In this document: in pieces, positions 16,645-24,423 of the stretch
Layout: every line of letters starts with the position of its first letter
How positions within the stretch are numbered: position 1 is the first letter of the stretch
NCBI GenBank assembly: GCA_030530315.1
Contig: JAUMVG010000036.1
Coordinates: 1 to 34,801, forward strand
DNA from: Clostridia bacterium
GTDB lineage: Bacteria > Bacillota > Clostridia > Christensenellales > Aristaeellaceae
Direction of reading: 5' to 3'
DNA length: 34,801 bases
Notes under the pieces: generated by a model
What the model was told of the DNA's origin: nothing
Seen by the model: only the letters and a program-made list of their open reading frames with translations
Databases searched by the model: none
Made by a program: the position numbers and the translations under genes

Positions 16645-17787
16645 TCATGACATGTTTGTTTTGCCTGCGGAAACCGCGCTGATGGCGGCGTCCAGCCATT
16701 CGAGGGAGGCTCGCCTGTAATCCTCCCGCAAGGCGTCTATGCGCGCCCAGTCGATGGGCGCGGCCTCCTTGAAGGCATCCTTGTGGATGAAGCGGTCAGC
16801 AAGCCCGAACTTTTCGCACAGGTCCCGGTACTTGTGTCCGCTGTTGCCGTGCTGCAGGGCGTAGAACTCCTTGTGGTAGAGCAGTGACAGGCAGGTGGCA
16901 TGGAGCGAGTTGGAGAATATGACCGCGGCGTTGCGCACCAGAGACAGGAATTCCTCGATCCCGGCGGCGTTGTAGGTCTTGTGGTTCAGCTTATGGTGGG
17001 TGAAGATGGACACCTCCACCACCTTCAGTCCCCTGGCCCTGGCAAAGCGGTTCACGCAACGCACCATATATGGGTCCGGATTGACGGTGTAATAGACCAG
17101 GAGATAGCTGCCATGTACGATCGGCGGGGCCGTGATGGCGTCGAAGTCGCCGGGATCGGCCAGCAGCACCGGGTCGAGCACATCCGCGACGGGCTTGTCG
17201 GTCAGGCCGCGGACGATCTCAGAGGCGTAGCGCTCGCGCATGGAGATGTGGTCCGGCAGTTTCAGGAGCTCGCGCAGCGCGTCCAGGTCCTTACCGTTGA
17301 ACTTCGCCTCGCCCATGCTGACGGAATAGGCGATCTTCGGGATCCCGCGCAGGCCCTCCGACGCGCCGAAGAACACCGGGTCGAACCTGCCGTTGAAGTA
17401 GCGCTTGGACCAGATCACGTCGCTTTCGAAGAACACGCAGTCATAGGGCGGCACTTCGGAATCCAGGATCTCGCGGGTGTATCGGCGCTCCGATACCTGC
17501 AGGTGTTCGCCGAAAAAGCGCTGGAAGCGCTTGTACCGGCAGACGAAACCGGGAGTGAGCAGCAACGAACCCAACAGCTTGTGCAGCTTCTGCCCCCTGT
17601 GACGTATGAAGTGGGTATACGGGCTGAAATCACGCTTGGCGTCGGGCAGGTAATCCAGAATCTCACAGACTTCAATGTCTCCACGGCGCAGCATGAGCTG
17701 TTGGAAGATCCAACTGTGCAGCACTGCGCCATAGTTCAGACGGCCGGTATGCAAGTTGATGCTGACGATTCCCGCTTTCAAGGCCAT
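16645..17787 (-). CDS. Polysaccharide pyruvyl transferase family protein
   Basis: Members move pyruvate from PEP onto sugars of cell-surface polymers. In 380 residues: the N-terminal GIVSINLHTGRLNYGAVLHSW (family pattern: glycine-rich loop followed by NYGA-L), ESDVIWSKRYF, matching the GSDQVWN region, and near the C-terminus FSNSLHATCLSLLYHKEFYAL, matching the conserved DSFHGT-FSI-Y-KPF block. The ATG at 17787 (MALKAG) is preferred over an upstream one because the family begins here and GGAGG is adjacent, though only 3 bases away, so the start is less certain. It is divergent from the acyltransferase and transferase genes, which also modify surface glycans. The acceptor sugar is unknown. Confidence 0.85.
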   Translation of the reverse strand: MALKAGIVSINLHTGRLNYGAVLHSWIFQQLMLRRGDIEVCEILDYLPDAKRDFSPYTHFIRHRGQKLHKLLGSLLLTPGFVCRYKRFQRFFGEHLQVSERRYTREILDSEVPPYDCVFFESDVIWSKRYFNGRFDPVFFGASEGLRGIPKIAYSVSMGEAKFNGKDLDALRELLKLPDHISMRERYASEIVRGLTDKPVADVLDPVLLADPGDFDAITAPPIVHGSYLLVYYTVNPDPYMVRCVNRFARARGLKVVEVSIFTHHKLNHKTYNAAGIEEFLSLVRNAAVIFSNSLHATCLSLLYHKEFYALQHGNSGHKYRDLCEKFGLADRFIHKDAFKEAAPIDWARIDALREDYRRASLEWLDAAISAVSAGKTNMS

Positions 17788-17963
17788 ATACCTCCAAGTA
17801 AGCAAATAAAGTCGATTGTATTCATAATAATACACGATATTTGTGGCGCTTTCCGGTATCTGCGCGGATATTGAAATGAAAGGATTGTGGCGCGCGTGTG
17901 TCTGCAGGCGTCGTCAACGCGGAATTCCCATGCGCGGTCAGGACGCTCTTTGTCGCTGGGCAG

Positions 17964-17992
17964 TTGACAGGCCGCCGGGAAAGGGATATGAT
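17964..17992 (+). promoter_or_regulatory. Promoter of the acyltransferase-CDP-glycerol transferase pair
   Basis: TTGACA (17964-17969), 17 bases, TATGAT (17987-17992), about 60 bases before the ATG at 18056. The rest of the 17788-18055 divergent gap is AT richer near the pyruvyl transferase start but shows no clear minus-strand promoter. Confidence 0.75.
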
Positions 17993-18055
17993 CTATAAAG
18001 AGAATTATGCGTGTCCGGGCGCTGCTGCGGCCCGGAGACGAAGGGAGGGCGCGGC

Positions 18056-19030
18056 ATGGCGGAGAGCAGGCGGGTGGCGTTCGTGGACTGTGCGCGGGCG
18101 CTGAGCATGCTGTACATCATCGGCATCCACCACATGCAGAGCTTCGTGAGGCCGGGCACGGTGATCGACGCGCTGGCGAACCACGCCGCGCCGGCGCTGT
18201 GCGCCTTCACCGCGATCTCGGCCCTCTTCCTGGGTCGTAAGCGCTTCGAGGTCCCCGGCGACGCGGCTTCCTTTTACAAGAGCCGCTTGGTGCGGGCATA
18301 CCCGCTGTTCCTGCTGGGCTGCCTTTCGCTGTTCGTGGTGTCGCTGGTGGTGGGAAAGTACTTCAGCGGCATCCGCCAGCTGCTGCTGACGCTGACGGGC
18401 CTGGTCATGGTCTTTGGCCCCGCGCCCAGGACCATGTGGTACATGAGCATGCTGCTGCTGTTCTGGCTGCTGACGCCGCTTTTCTGCTGGAAGCGGCGAC
18501 GCGGCGCGGGGGACATGCTGCTGCGCTTTGCCGGGCTGGCCCTGCTGCTGGCCGCCTTCCGGGGCGCCGCCCTGCTGGGCGCACCGGTGGATTCCCGGCT
18601 GTACGGCTATACCGCGGTCTACTTCGGCACGTTGATCCTGGCGGATCGCGTGAAGCTGGACGACGCCCTGCGGGCCGCGCCGCCGCTGGCTGCCGCCGCG
18701 GTGATCGCGCTGCTGAGCTTTACGCCGGTGCGCGGGTGGGTGCCCGCCTATCCCCGGGAGGTCGCGGTGGGCGTCGCCGGCGCGGTGCTGATCCTGACCG
18801 TCGGCAAGCTGTGCGCCAGGGTCCGCCCCCTGTCCACGGCGCTGGCCTGGATCAGCTACGGCAGCATGGCGGCCTACCTGTTCCACCGCCAGTGGCTCGG
18901 GCTGTGCTACTACCTGCTGGGGCCCTTCGGCCTGCCCCTCGCCGCGCTGCTGATGGCGGCGCTGCTGGTGGGATCCTACTGGGTCCAGCGGTTCTACGAC
19001 CGGAAGGTCGTTCCGAGGCTGCGCTTCTGA
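18056..19030 (+). CDS. Membrane acyltransferase family 3 protein
   Basis: Integral membrane O-acyltransferase of the type that acetylates or otherwise acylates exported glycans. The ATG at 18056 (MAESRRVAF) has GGGAGG upstream and gives 324 residues; an upstream in-frame ATG lacks a site. Seen: FVDCARALSMLYIIGIHHMQSF with the conserved His after the first helix, KSRLVRAYPLFLLG, matching the conserved Arg-rich loop before helix 3, then about eight further hydrophobic helices and a basic C-terminus. It is followed 60 bases later by the CDP-glycerol transferase gene, so a role in decorating a teichoic-acid-like polymer is likely but inferred. Confidence 0.85.
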   Translation: MAESRRVAFVDCARALSMLYIIGIHHMQSFVRPGTVIDALANHAAPALCAFTAISALFLGRKRFEVPGDAASFYKSRLVRAYPLFLLGCLSLFVVSLVVGKYFSGIRQLLLTLTGLVMVFGPAPRTMWYMSMLLLFWLLTPLFCWKRRRGAGDMLLRFAGLALLLAAFRGAALLGAPVDSRLYGYTAVYFGTLILADRVKLDDALRAAPPLAAAAVIALLSFTPVRGWVPAYPREVAVGVAGAVLILTVGKLCARVRPLSTALAWISYGSMAAYLFHRQWLGLCYYLLGPFGLPLAALLMAALLVGSYWVQRFYDRKVVPRLRF

Positions 19031-19090
19031 GAAGCCCCGGCCCTTGATTACAGCTGCTGCGCAGGGCAAGTCCTGCGACGGGAGGCACGA

Positions 19091-20266
19091 ATGTCAGTCA
19101 AATCGATGATCAAGAAGAGCAAAGCCGTCTACCGCGCCGTGAAGGCGGCGGGGGAGGCGCCCCATGCCCTCGCCCGGGCCCTGATGCGCGCGTTTCACGG
19201 TCGGTGCGGCATCTCGGCGGACACGGTGTACTTTTCCAGCTTCAACGGCATGCAGTACAATGACAACCCCCGATATGTGGCGGAGGCCCTCCATGAATTG
19301 CGTCCCTCCGCAAAGCTCGTCTTCCGCCTGAACGGGAAGGCGATGAGGGATCCCCGGGTGCCGGACTACATCGAGAAGGTGCCCAGGTACTCGCTGAGAG
19401 CCCTGAAGGTCATGGCAACGGCCAGGGTGCTGGTAAAGAACGCGGGCATGCTGCCCTGGATGGCGAAGTTCCCGGATCAGTTCTATGTGCAGACCTGGCA
19501 CGGCGACCGGGGCTTCAAGCGCATCCGACTGGACAGAAAGAAGAGCCGCCAGTTCGAGCGGGAGGCGGAATGGCTCGATTTGATGACCTCCGGCTCCGAT
19601 TTCGGCAGCCGGGTCAACCGCAGCGCCTTCGGCTACAGGGGGGAGAACCTGGAGTGCGGTTGTCCCCGGAACGACCTTCTGGTGAGGGGCGATCCCTATA
19701 TCGCGGCGCGGGTCCGGGAAGAGCTTGGCATTCCGAAGGGGACGCGGGTGCTTCTGTACGCGCCCACCTTCCGCAGCAAGCAGACCGGCGACAGCCAGGA
19801 GGCCGGGGCGGACCTGGAGAAGGTGCGGGCGCGGCTGGAGCAGACCACCGGCCAAAAGTGGCTGTGCGTGACCCGCAGCCACGAGTTGAACAGCGGCGTG
19901 CGCTCCAACGCGGCCATGGACGCGAGCGATTACCCCGAGACCTCGGAGCTGCTGCTGGCCACGGATATGCTGATCACCGATTATTCCTCGATCGGCGGCG
20001 ACTTCATGCTGCTGAATCGGCCCGTGATCTACTTTCAGCCGGACCGGGGGGACTACGACGCGGAGCGGGGGCTCTACTTCGATCCCGACCAGTCGCCGCT
20101 GATCGTGGCCCACGACGAGCAGGAACTGCTGGATATCCTGTCGAAGCCCATCGACGCCGCGGCGAACTGCCGGGCGGTGCTGGACTTCTTCGGCGTCCAC
20201 GAGTCGGGCCGGGCCGCCCGAACCGTGGCCGAGCGTATCGCAAAGGTGTTGGACGAAAAGCGTTGA
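19091..20266 (+). CDS. CDP-glycerol glycerophosphotransferase family protein
   Basis: TagB/TagF-like enzymes transfer glycerol phosphate (or ribitol phosphate) from CDP-glycerol to build teichoic acids at the inner face of the membrane. In 391 residues: TVYFSSFNGMQYNDNPRYV, YVQTWHGDRGFKRI, matching the conserved TWHGTPLK region, YAPTFRSK, and TDYSSIGGDFMLLNRPVIYF, matching the family's TDYSS-DF--L-RP--F block; the His and Asp/Ser residues there are catalytic or CDP-binding. There is no transmembrane helix; basic residues at the N-terminus could bind the membrane. GGGAGG lies before the ATG and a strong terminator follows. Confidence 0.9.
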   Translation: MSVKSMIKKSKAVYRAVKAAGEAPHALARALMRAFHGRCGISADTVYFSSFNGMQYNDNPRYVAEALHELRPSAKLVFRLNGKAMRDPRVPDYIEKVPRYSLRALKVMATARVLVKNAGMLPWMAKFPDQFYVQTWHGDRGFKRIRLDRKKSRQFEREAEWLDLMTSGSDFGSRVNRSAFGYRGENLECGCPRNDLLVRGDPYIAARVREELGIPKGTRVLLYAPTFRSKQTGDSQEAGADLEKVRARLEQTTGQKWLCVTRSHELNSGVRSNAAMDASDYPETSELLLATDMLITDYSSIGGDFMLLNRPVIYFQPDRGDYDAERGLYFDPDQSPLIVAHDEQELLDILSKPIDAAANCRAVLDFFGVHESGRAARTVAERIAKVLDEKR

Positions 20267-20284
20267 TACGTGTGATGAATAGAA

Positions 20285-20314
20285 CGGCGTGTGCCAATGG
20301 CGCACGCCGCTTTT
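20285..20314 (+). terminator. Terminator after the CDP-glycerol transferase gene
   Basis: An 11-bp stem with one G-U pair (20285-20295 with 20299-20309) and a 3-base loop, followed by CTTTTG. It separates the surface-polymer genes from the fatty-acid operon. Confidence 0.85.
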
Positions 20315-20358
20315 GCGCCCATTGAAAAGGGCCGGTTAAATGCGAGCCAACCTTTAAC

Positions 20359-20386
20359 TTGACTTCTGTGCTCATTGGTATATAAT
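20359..20386 (+). promoter_or_regulatory. Promoter of the fatty-acid operon
   Basis: TTGACT (20359-20364) and perfect TATAAT (20381-20386) with a 16-base spacer, about 60 bases before marR/fabT. Confidence 0.8.
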
Positions 20387-20398
20387 TAGCTTGTCTAA
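20386..20398 (+). promoter_or_regulatory. Candidate operator for the MarR/FabT regulator
   Basis: The interrupted palindrome TTAG-5-CTAA directly follows the -10 box and covers the expected transcription start, with AACTAACTA after it. The position suits autorepression by the first gene of the operon. It is inferred; the sequence does not clearly match the FabT box of streptococci. Confidence 0.4.
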
Positions 20399-20450
20399 CT
20401 AACTATCGACGGAAATGTGACATCCGGAAAAAAAGGGGGAGGCGCGTAGG

Positions 20451-20909
20451 ATGGATGCGCTGGGCAACGAGCTGAACCGCCTGCTGGTGGACACCTACCG
20501 CGCCGCCGGCAAGATCGAGCAGATCATGCTGGAGGATTTGAGTGACGGGAAGCTGAGCATGTCGGAGATGCGCGCCATCGAATGCGTGGGGAGCGGCCGG
20601 CAGCGGGGGAGGACCGTCACGGAGATCTCCCAGGAGCTGGACATCACGCTGCCCTCGGTGACGGCGATGATGAAGCGCCTGGAGACCAAGGGCTATGTCA
20701 CCCGCCAGCGCAGCCTCGAGGACGGCCGGCAGGTGCGCGTGCGCCTGACCGAGGCGGGCACCCACGCCTACATCGGCTACCTGTTCGCGCAGCGCAAGAT
20801 GATTAACGCCGTGCGCAGGAGCTTCGAGGACGATGACGCCGAGGTGCTGGTCCGGTCGCTGAAGAGCCTGAACGAATTCTTCCGCCAGAAGATGGATGAA
20901 CTGAAATAG
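20451..20909 (+). CDS. MarR-family regulator of fatty-acid synthesis (FabT-like)
   Basis: A winged-helix dimeric repressor of 152 residues: helices in 1-55, recognition helix in EISQELDITLPSVTAMMKRLETKGYVTRQRSLEDG (about 63-97), the wing with its DGRQVRVRLTEAG motif, and C-terminal dimer helices ending in FRQKMDELK. It heads a fab operon in the position held by fabT in streptococci, where the repressor senses long-chain acyl-ACP. The same role is proposed here from position and family. GGGGGAGG lies upstream of the ATG. Confidence 0.85.
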   Translation: MDALGNELNRLLVDTYRAAGKIEQIMLEDLSDGKLSMSEMRAIECVGSGRQRGRTVTEISQELDITLPSVTAMMKRLETKGYVTRQRSLEDGRQVRVRLTEAGTHAYIGYLFAQRKMINAVRRSFEDDDAEVLVRSLKSLNEFFRQKMDELK

Positions 20910-20983
20910 TCTTCAGGCAGAGGGCATCGGCGGGATCCATTTGCGTACAGTCTGAATACAATCTTCACAAGGGGGGCTTTCCT

Positions 20984-21931
20984 TTGAAAATACTTGGAAC
21001 CGGCAGCGCTCTGCCGGAAAAGGTCGTGACCAACGACGACCTGACGGCGTTCCTGGACACCAACGACGAGTGGATATCCACCCGCACCGGCATCCGGGAG
21101 CGCAGGGTACTCTCCCACGAGACGCTGCAATCGCTGGCGGAGCGGGCCGGGCAGGCCGCGCTGGAGAACGCCGGCGTCGCCCCGGAGGAGATCGACTTTG
21201 TGCTGGTGAGCACCGTGCAGGCGGAGACGCTCAGCCCCGCCCTGGCCTGCGACGTCCAGCCTGCCCTGGGCCTGAAGTGCATGGGCATGGACCTCAACGG
21301 CGGCTGTACCGGCTTCATCGCGGCGCTGTCCGTGGCCGAGGGCCTGCTGGCCTCCGGCCGGGCCCACAAGCTGCTGGTGATCAGCGCCGAGGCGCTGTCC
21401 CGATTCGCGGACTGGACCGACCGCAGCACCTGCGTGCTGTTCGGCGACGCGGCGGGGGCCGTGGTGGTCGGCGAGGGCGAGGGCCTTGAGGACATCCGCT
21501 TCAAGAGCGAGCCGCGCCGGGATGTGCTGTGCGCCAGCACCCCGCCGGGAAACAGCCCGTTTGCCATCGACCCCAAGCCCGCCCAGTACCTGAAGATGCA
21601 GGGCCAGGAGGTCTACAAGTTCGCGGTCTCCCACTCCTTCCGGGACATCCGGGAGATGCTGGAGGCCCACGGGCTCGCGGCGGAGGACGTGGACTTCTAC
21701 GTGCTGCACCAGGCCAACATGCGCATCCTCGAGGCGGTGCGCACCCGCCTGAAGGTGGATGAGACCCGCTTCCCCCACAACATCGAGCGCACGGGCAATA
21801 CGTCCTCGGCCACCGTTCCGGTGCTGCTGGACGAGCTGAACCGCTCCGGAAAACTGAAACCGGGCTGCCGCGTGATCCTGAACGCCTTCGGCGCGGGATT
21901 GTGCACGGGTACGGCGCTGCTTACCTGGTAA
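20984..21931 (+). CDS. fabH: 3-oxoacyl-ACP synthase III
   Basis: Starts fatty-acid synthesis by condensing an acyl-CoA primer with malonyl-ACP. The 315-residue protein has the Cys-His-Asn triad: Cys108, His242 in LHQANMRI and Asn272 in GNTSSA. The surroundings of the Cys read NGGCTG, where most FabH enzymes have NAACAG or NAACSG. The start is a TTG at 20984 with AAGGGGGG upstream; no ATG is available near it. A 74-base gap separates it from the regulator gene, and a 169-base gap with a repeat follows. Confidence 0.94.
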   Translation: MKILGTGSALPEKVVTNDDLTAFLDTNDEWISTRTGIRERRVLSHETLQSLAERAGQAALENAGVAPEEIDFVLVSTVQAETLSPALACDVQPALGLKCMGMDLNGGCTGFIAALSVAEGLLASGRAHKLLVISAEALSRFADWTDRSTCVLFGDAAGAVVVGEGEGLEDIRFKSEPRRDVLCASTPPGNSPFAIDPKPAQYLKMQGQEVYKFAVSHSFRDIREMLEAHGLAAEDVDFYVLHQANMRILEAVRTRLKVDETRFPHNIERTGNTSSATVPVLLDELNRSGKLKPGCRVILNAFGAGLCTGTALLTW

Positions 21932-21962
21932 GGTCGTCCTGGGGATCCTCTCCGCCTCCACT

Positions 21963-22015
21963 CTGAATGACGGCGCAACGAAACGCCCGTCATCCTGAGC
22001 GAAGCGAAGGATCTG
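21963..22015. repeat. Dispersed intergenic repeat (GTCATCCTGAGCGAAGCG type)
   Basis: The fabH-acpP gap carries GTCATCCTGAGCGAAGCG followed by AAGGATCT (core 21989-22014), preceded by the inverted partner GAATGACGG (21966-21973). This sequence type is known as a widespread intergenic repeat in many bacteria and is often mistranslated as peptides with FASLRMT. No gene is present in 21932-22100. Confidence 0.75.
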
Positions 22016-22100
22016 ACCACAGGCACGACCGCACGGTGAACCGCGCCCGCGGCATTGACATATCACCCATCACGAACAAAACAGTCAGGAGGAATTGACA

Positions 22101-22328
22101 ATGAACAACGTTTTTCAGAAGATCGTGGACACCATCGTGGACGCCAAGGGCATCGACGCCGCTTCCATCACTCCCGAGAGCAGCTTCAAGGACCTGAACG
22201 TGGACTCCCTGGACATCGCTGAGATGGTCATGACCCTGGAGGACGAGTTCGGCATCACCATCGAGCTGGAAGAGGGCGTCACCACCGTGCAGGACCTGGT
22301 GAACCTGATCGAGAGGATCAAGGGCTGA
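22101..22328 (+). CDS. acpP: Acyl carrier protein
   Basis: Carries growing acyl chains on a phosphopantetheine arm. The 75-residue acidic four-helix protein has the attachment Ser36 in NVDSLDIAEMVM. The ATG at 22101 is chosen over a TTG two codons earlier because AGGAGG is 7 bases away. Its TGA overlaps the fabK ATG by one base, so the two are coupled. Confidence 0.96.
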   Translation: MNNVFQKIVDTIVDAKGIDAASITPESSFKDLNVDSLDIAEMVMTLEDEFGITIELEEGVTTVQDLVNLIERIKG

Positions 22329-23275
22329 TGCTGCGCTCCAGAATTTGCGAAGCCATCGGCATTCGCTATCCGATTTTCCAGGGCGGCATGGCCTGGGTTT
22401 CCGACGCGAAGCTGGCGGCGGCCGTCTCCAACGCGGGCGGACTGGGCATCATCTCCGCGATGAACGCGGATGAGAACTACGTCCGCGACCAGATCCACCT
22501 GTGCCGCGAGCTGACCGACAAGCCCTTCGGCGTGAACATCATGCTGATGAGCCCCCATGTGGAGGCCGTGGCGAAGCTGGTGGCCGAGGAAAAGGTGCCG
22601 GTGGTCACCACCGGCGCGGGCCTGCCCGGCAAGTACATGCCGGCGTGGATCGAGGCTGGCATCAAGGTGGTGCCCGTGGTTCCCTCCGTGGCCATCGCCC
22701 GGCGCGTGGAGCGCAGCGGCGCCACCGCCGTGATCGCCGAGGGCACCGAGTCCGGCGGCCACGTGGGCGAGCTGACCACCATGGCCCTGGTGCCCCAGGT
22801 GGTGGACGCGGTGAAGATCCCCGTGCTGGCGGCAGGCGGCATCGCCGATGGCCGCGGCATGGCGGCGGCGTTCATGCTGGGCGCCGAGGGCGTGCAGTGC
22901 GGCACCCGCTTCCTGTCCGCCTACGAGTGCGGCATCCATGAGAACTATAAGAAGAAGGTCATCGATGCCCGGGATATCGACACCCAGGTGACCGGCCGCA
23001 GGCTGGGCCATCCGGTGCGCGCCCTGCGCAATCCCTTCGTCAATAAGTTCGCCGAGCTCGAGCGCAGCCCCGAGGTCTCCGACGAGGAGCTTTCCGCCTT
23101 CGGTACCGGCGCCGTGCGCAAGGCCGCCGTGGACGGCAACCTCCAGGAGGGCAGCTTCCTGGCCGGCCAGATCGCCGCGCTGGTGAAGCAGGAGCAGAGC
23201 GCGAAGGACATCGTCGAGGACCTGATGCAGGGCTGCGAGGCGCTGCTGAACAGGGCCGCGGAGAGGGTACTGTAA
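22328..23275 (+). CDS. fabK: Enoyl-ACP reductase II (FMN-dependent)
   Basis: Reduces enoyl-ACP with NAD(P)H through FMN; a flavoprotein of the nitronate monooxygenase-like TIM-barrel family and not related to the triclosan target FabI. Seen in 315 residues: YPIFQGGMAWVSDAKLAAAVSNAGGLGII at the N-terminus, FGVNIMLMSP, VPVVTTGAG, then AEGTESGGHVGE with the conserved catalytic His, VLAAGGIADGRGMAAAFMLGAEGVQCGTRF for FMN phosphate binding. No FabI-like gene is in the window, so this is the predicted enoyl reductase and low triclosan sensitivity would follow from the family. Confidence 0.95.
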   Translation: MLRSRICEAIGIRYPIFQGGMAWVSDAKLAAAVSNAGGLGIISAMNADENYVRDQIHLCRELTDKPFGVNIMLMSPHVEAVAKLVAEEKVPVVTTGAGLPGKYMPAWIEAGIKVVPVVPSVAIARRVERSGATAVIAEGTESGGHVGELTTMALVPQVVDAVKIPVLAAGGIADGRGMAAAFMLGAEGVQCGTRFLSAYECGIHENYKKKVIDARDIDTQVTGRRLGHPVRALRNPFVNKFAELERSPEVSDEELSAFGTGAVRKAAVDGNLQEGSFLAGQIAALVKQEQSAKDIVEDLMQGCEALLNRAAERVL

Positions 23276-23366
23276 GAATTAGGAATTGGGAATTAAAGTG
23301 TGCCTGGGAATGCCCATGCAGGGAAATTAAAACGGCAGCTATTCCTGTTCCCTGTTCCCTAATCTC
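23276..23366. repeat. Heptamer-bounded element in the fabK / fabG gap
   Basis: The left array (23276-23296) is GAATTAG, GAATTGG, GAATTAA; the right array (23340-23366) is TATTCC, TGTTCCC, TGTTCCC, TAATCTC in opposite orientation. The 43-base core has GCCTGGGAA and GCCCATGCA, as in the tyrA/GNAT element. It begins one base after the fabK stop codon and fills the place where fabD lies in related operons. Confidence 0.8.
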
Positions 23367-23428
23367 CGGGTTGTTTTCCCGGTGATTGGCGTTCCTGATT
23401 CTCAATATCACAAACCGGAGGAACAATT

Positions 23429-24172
23429 ATGCTGAACGGTAAAATTGCGCTCGTCACCGGCGGCGCGCGCGGCATCGGCCGCGCTATCGCGCTGAAGCTG
23501 GCAAGCCAGGGCGCGGATATCGCCATATTGGACGCGGGCAGCCTGGAGCTGTCTGAGCAGACCGCCGAGGAGATTCGCGGCCTGGGCGTGCGGGCCTTTG
23601 CCGCGCGGTGCGACATCACCGACTACGATCAGGTGACCGCCGCCGTAGCCCAGGTGAAGGAAGCGCTGGGCGGCGTGGACATCCTGGTGAACAACGCGGG
23701 CATCACCCGCGACAAGCTGGCCCTGCGCATGACCCCGGAGGACTTCGACGCGGTGCTCTCCGTGAACCTGAAGGGCACGTTCCTGATGATCAAGGCCCTG
23801 TACGCGGATTTCATGCGCCGACGCAGCGGCAGGATCATCAACATCGCCTCCATCTCCGGCCTGATGGGCAACGCGGGCCAGGCGAACTATTCCGCCTCCA
23901 AGGCGGGCGTGGTGGGCCTGACCAAGACCATCGCCCGGGAGCTGGCCAGCCGCAACATCACCTGCAACGCCATCGCGCCGGGCTTCATCGAGACGCCTAT
24001 GACCGCGAGCATGAACCAGGACGCGCTGGAGGAGGCCTGCAAGAGCATCCCCCTGCGCCGGATGGGCAAGCCTGAGGACGTGGCCAACCTGGCCGCCTTC
24101 CTGGCCAGCGACGACGCGGGCTACATCACCGGCAGCGTGATCAACGTGGACGGCGGATTCTTTATGCGGTGA
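23429..24172 (+). CDS. fabG: 3-oxoacyl-ACP reductase
   Basis: NADPH-dependent reduction of 3-oxoacyl-ACP, a short-chain dehydrogenase of 247 residues. TGGARGIGRA (10-19) binds the cofactor, NNAG stabilises the core, and the catalytic set is Ser near 141 (NIASISG), Tyr154 and Lys158 (YSASK), with the C-terminal VINVDGG block. GGAGGAACAATT precedes the ATG. Transcription presumably reads through the preceding repeat element from the promoter at 20359. Confidence 0.95.
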   Translation: MLNGKIALVTGGARGIGRAIALKLASQGADIAILDAGSLELSEQTAEEIRGLGVRAFAARCDITDYDQVTAAVAQVKEALGGVDILVNNAGITRDKLALRMTPEDFDAVLSVNLKGTFLMIKALYADFMRRRSGRIINIASISGLMGNAGQANYSASKAGVVGLTKTIARELASRNITCNAIAPGFIETPMTASMNQDALEEACKSIPLRRMGKPEDVANLAAFLASDDAGYITGSVINVDGGFFMR

Positions 24173-24177
24173 TTGTG

Positions 24178-24313
24178 GGCGGGGGAGCAAGCTCCCCCGC
24201 CACACGACCACCCCTCCAGATTTGCCTGAAATCCCGGGTGATTTCGGGGCGGCAAATCTGCAAGGAGGCCATTTTTCATTCGGGTAAATGGGATTTCCCT
24301 CCTGAAAAATGGC
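24178..24313. repeat. Hairpin cluster between fabG and fabF
   Basis: Three inverted repeats in a row within the 251-base gap: 24178-24188 with 24191-24201 (11 bp, 2-base gap), 24217-24226 with 24251-24260 (10 bp, plus an inner GAAAT/ATTTC stem), and 24268-24278 with 24303-24313 (11 bp). GGGATTTCC-like words recur between and after them up to 24370. No open frame with a ribosome binding site is present. It may be a palindromic mobile repeat or a structured part of the mRNA. Confidence 0.7.
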
Positions 24314-24423
24314 TCCGAACGCGGCGCACATGCCGCCGAGCTCGATTGGAAGCCGAGGGGATTTCCGCCCTTGGCGCTCCCTGGAAATTGGTTTGAACGA
24401 TTCGGATGATACGAGGACTTCTT

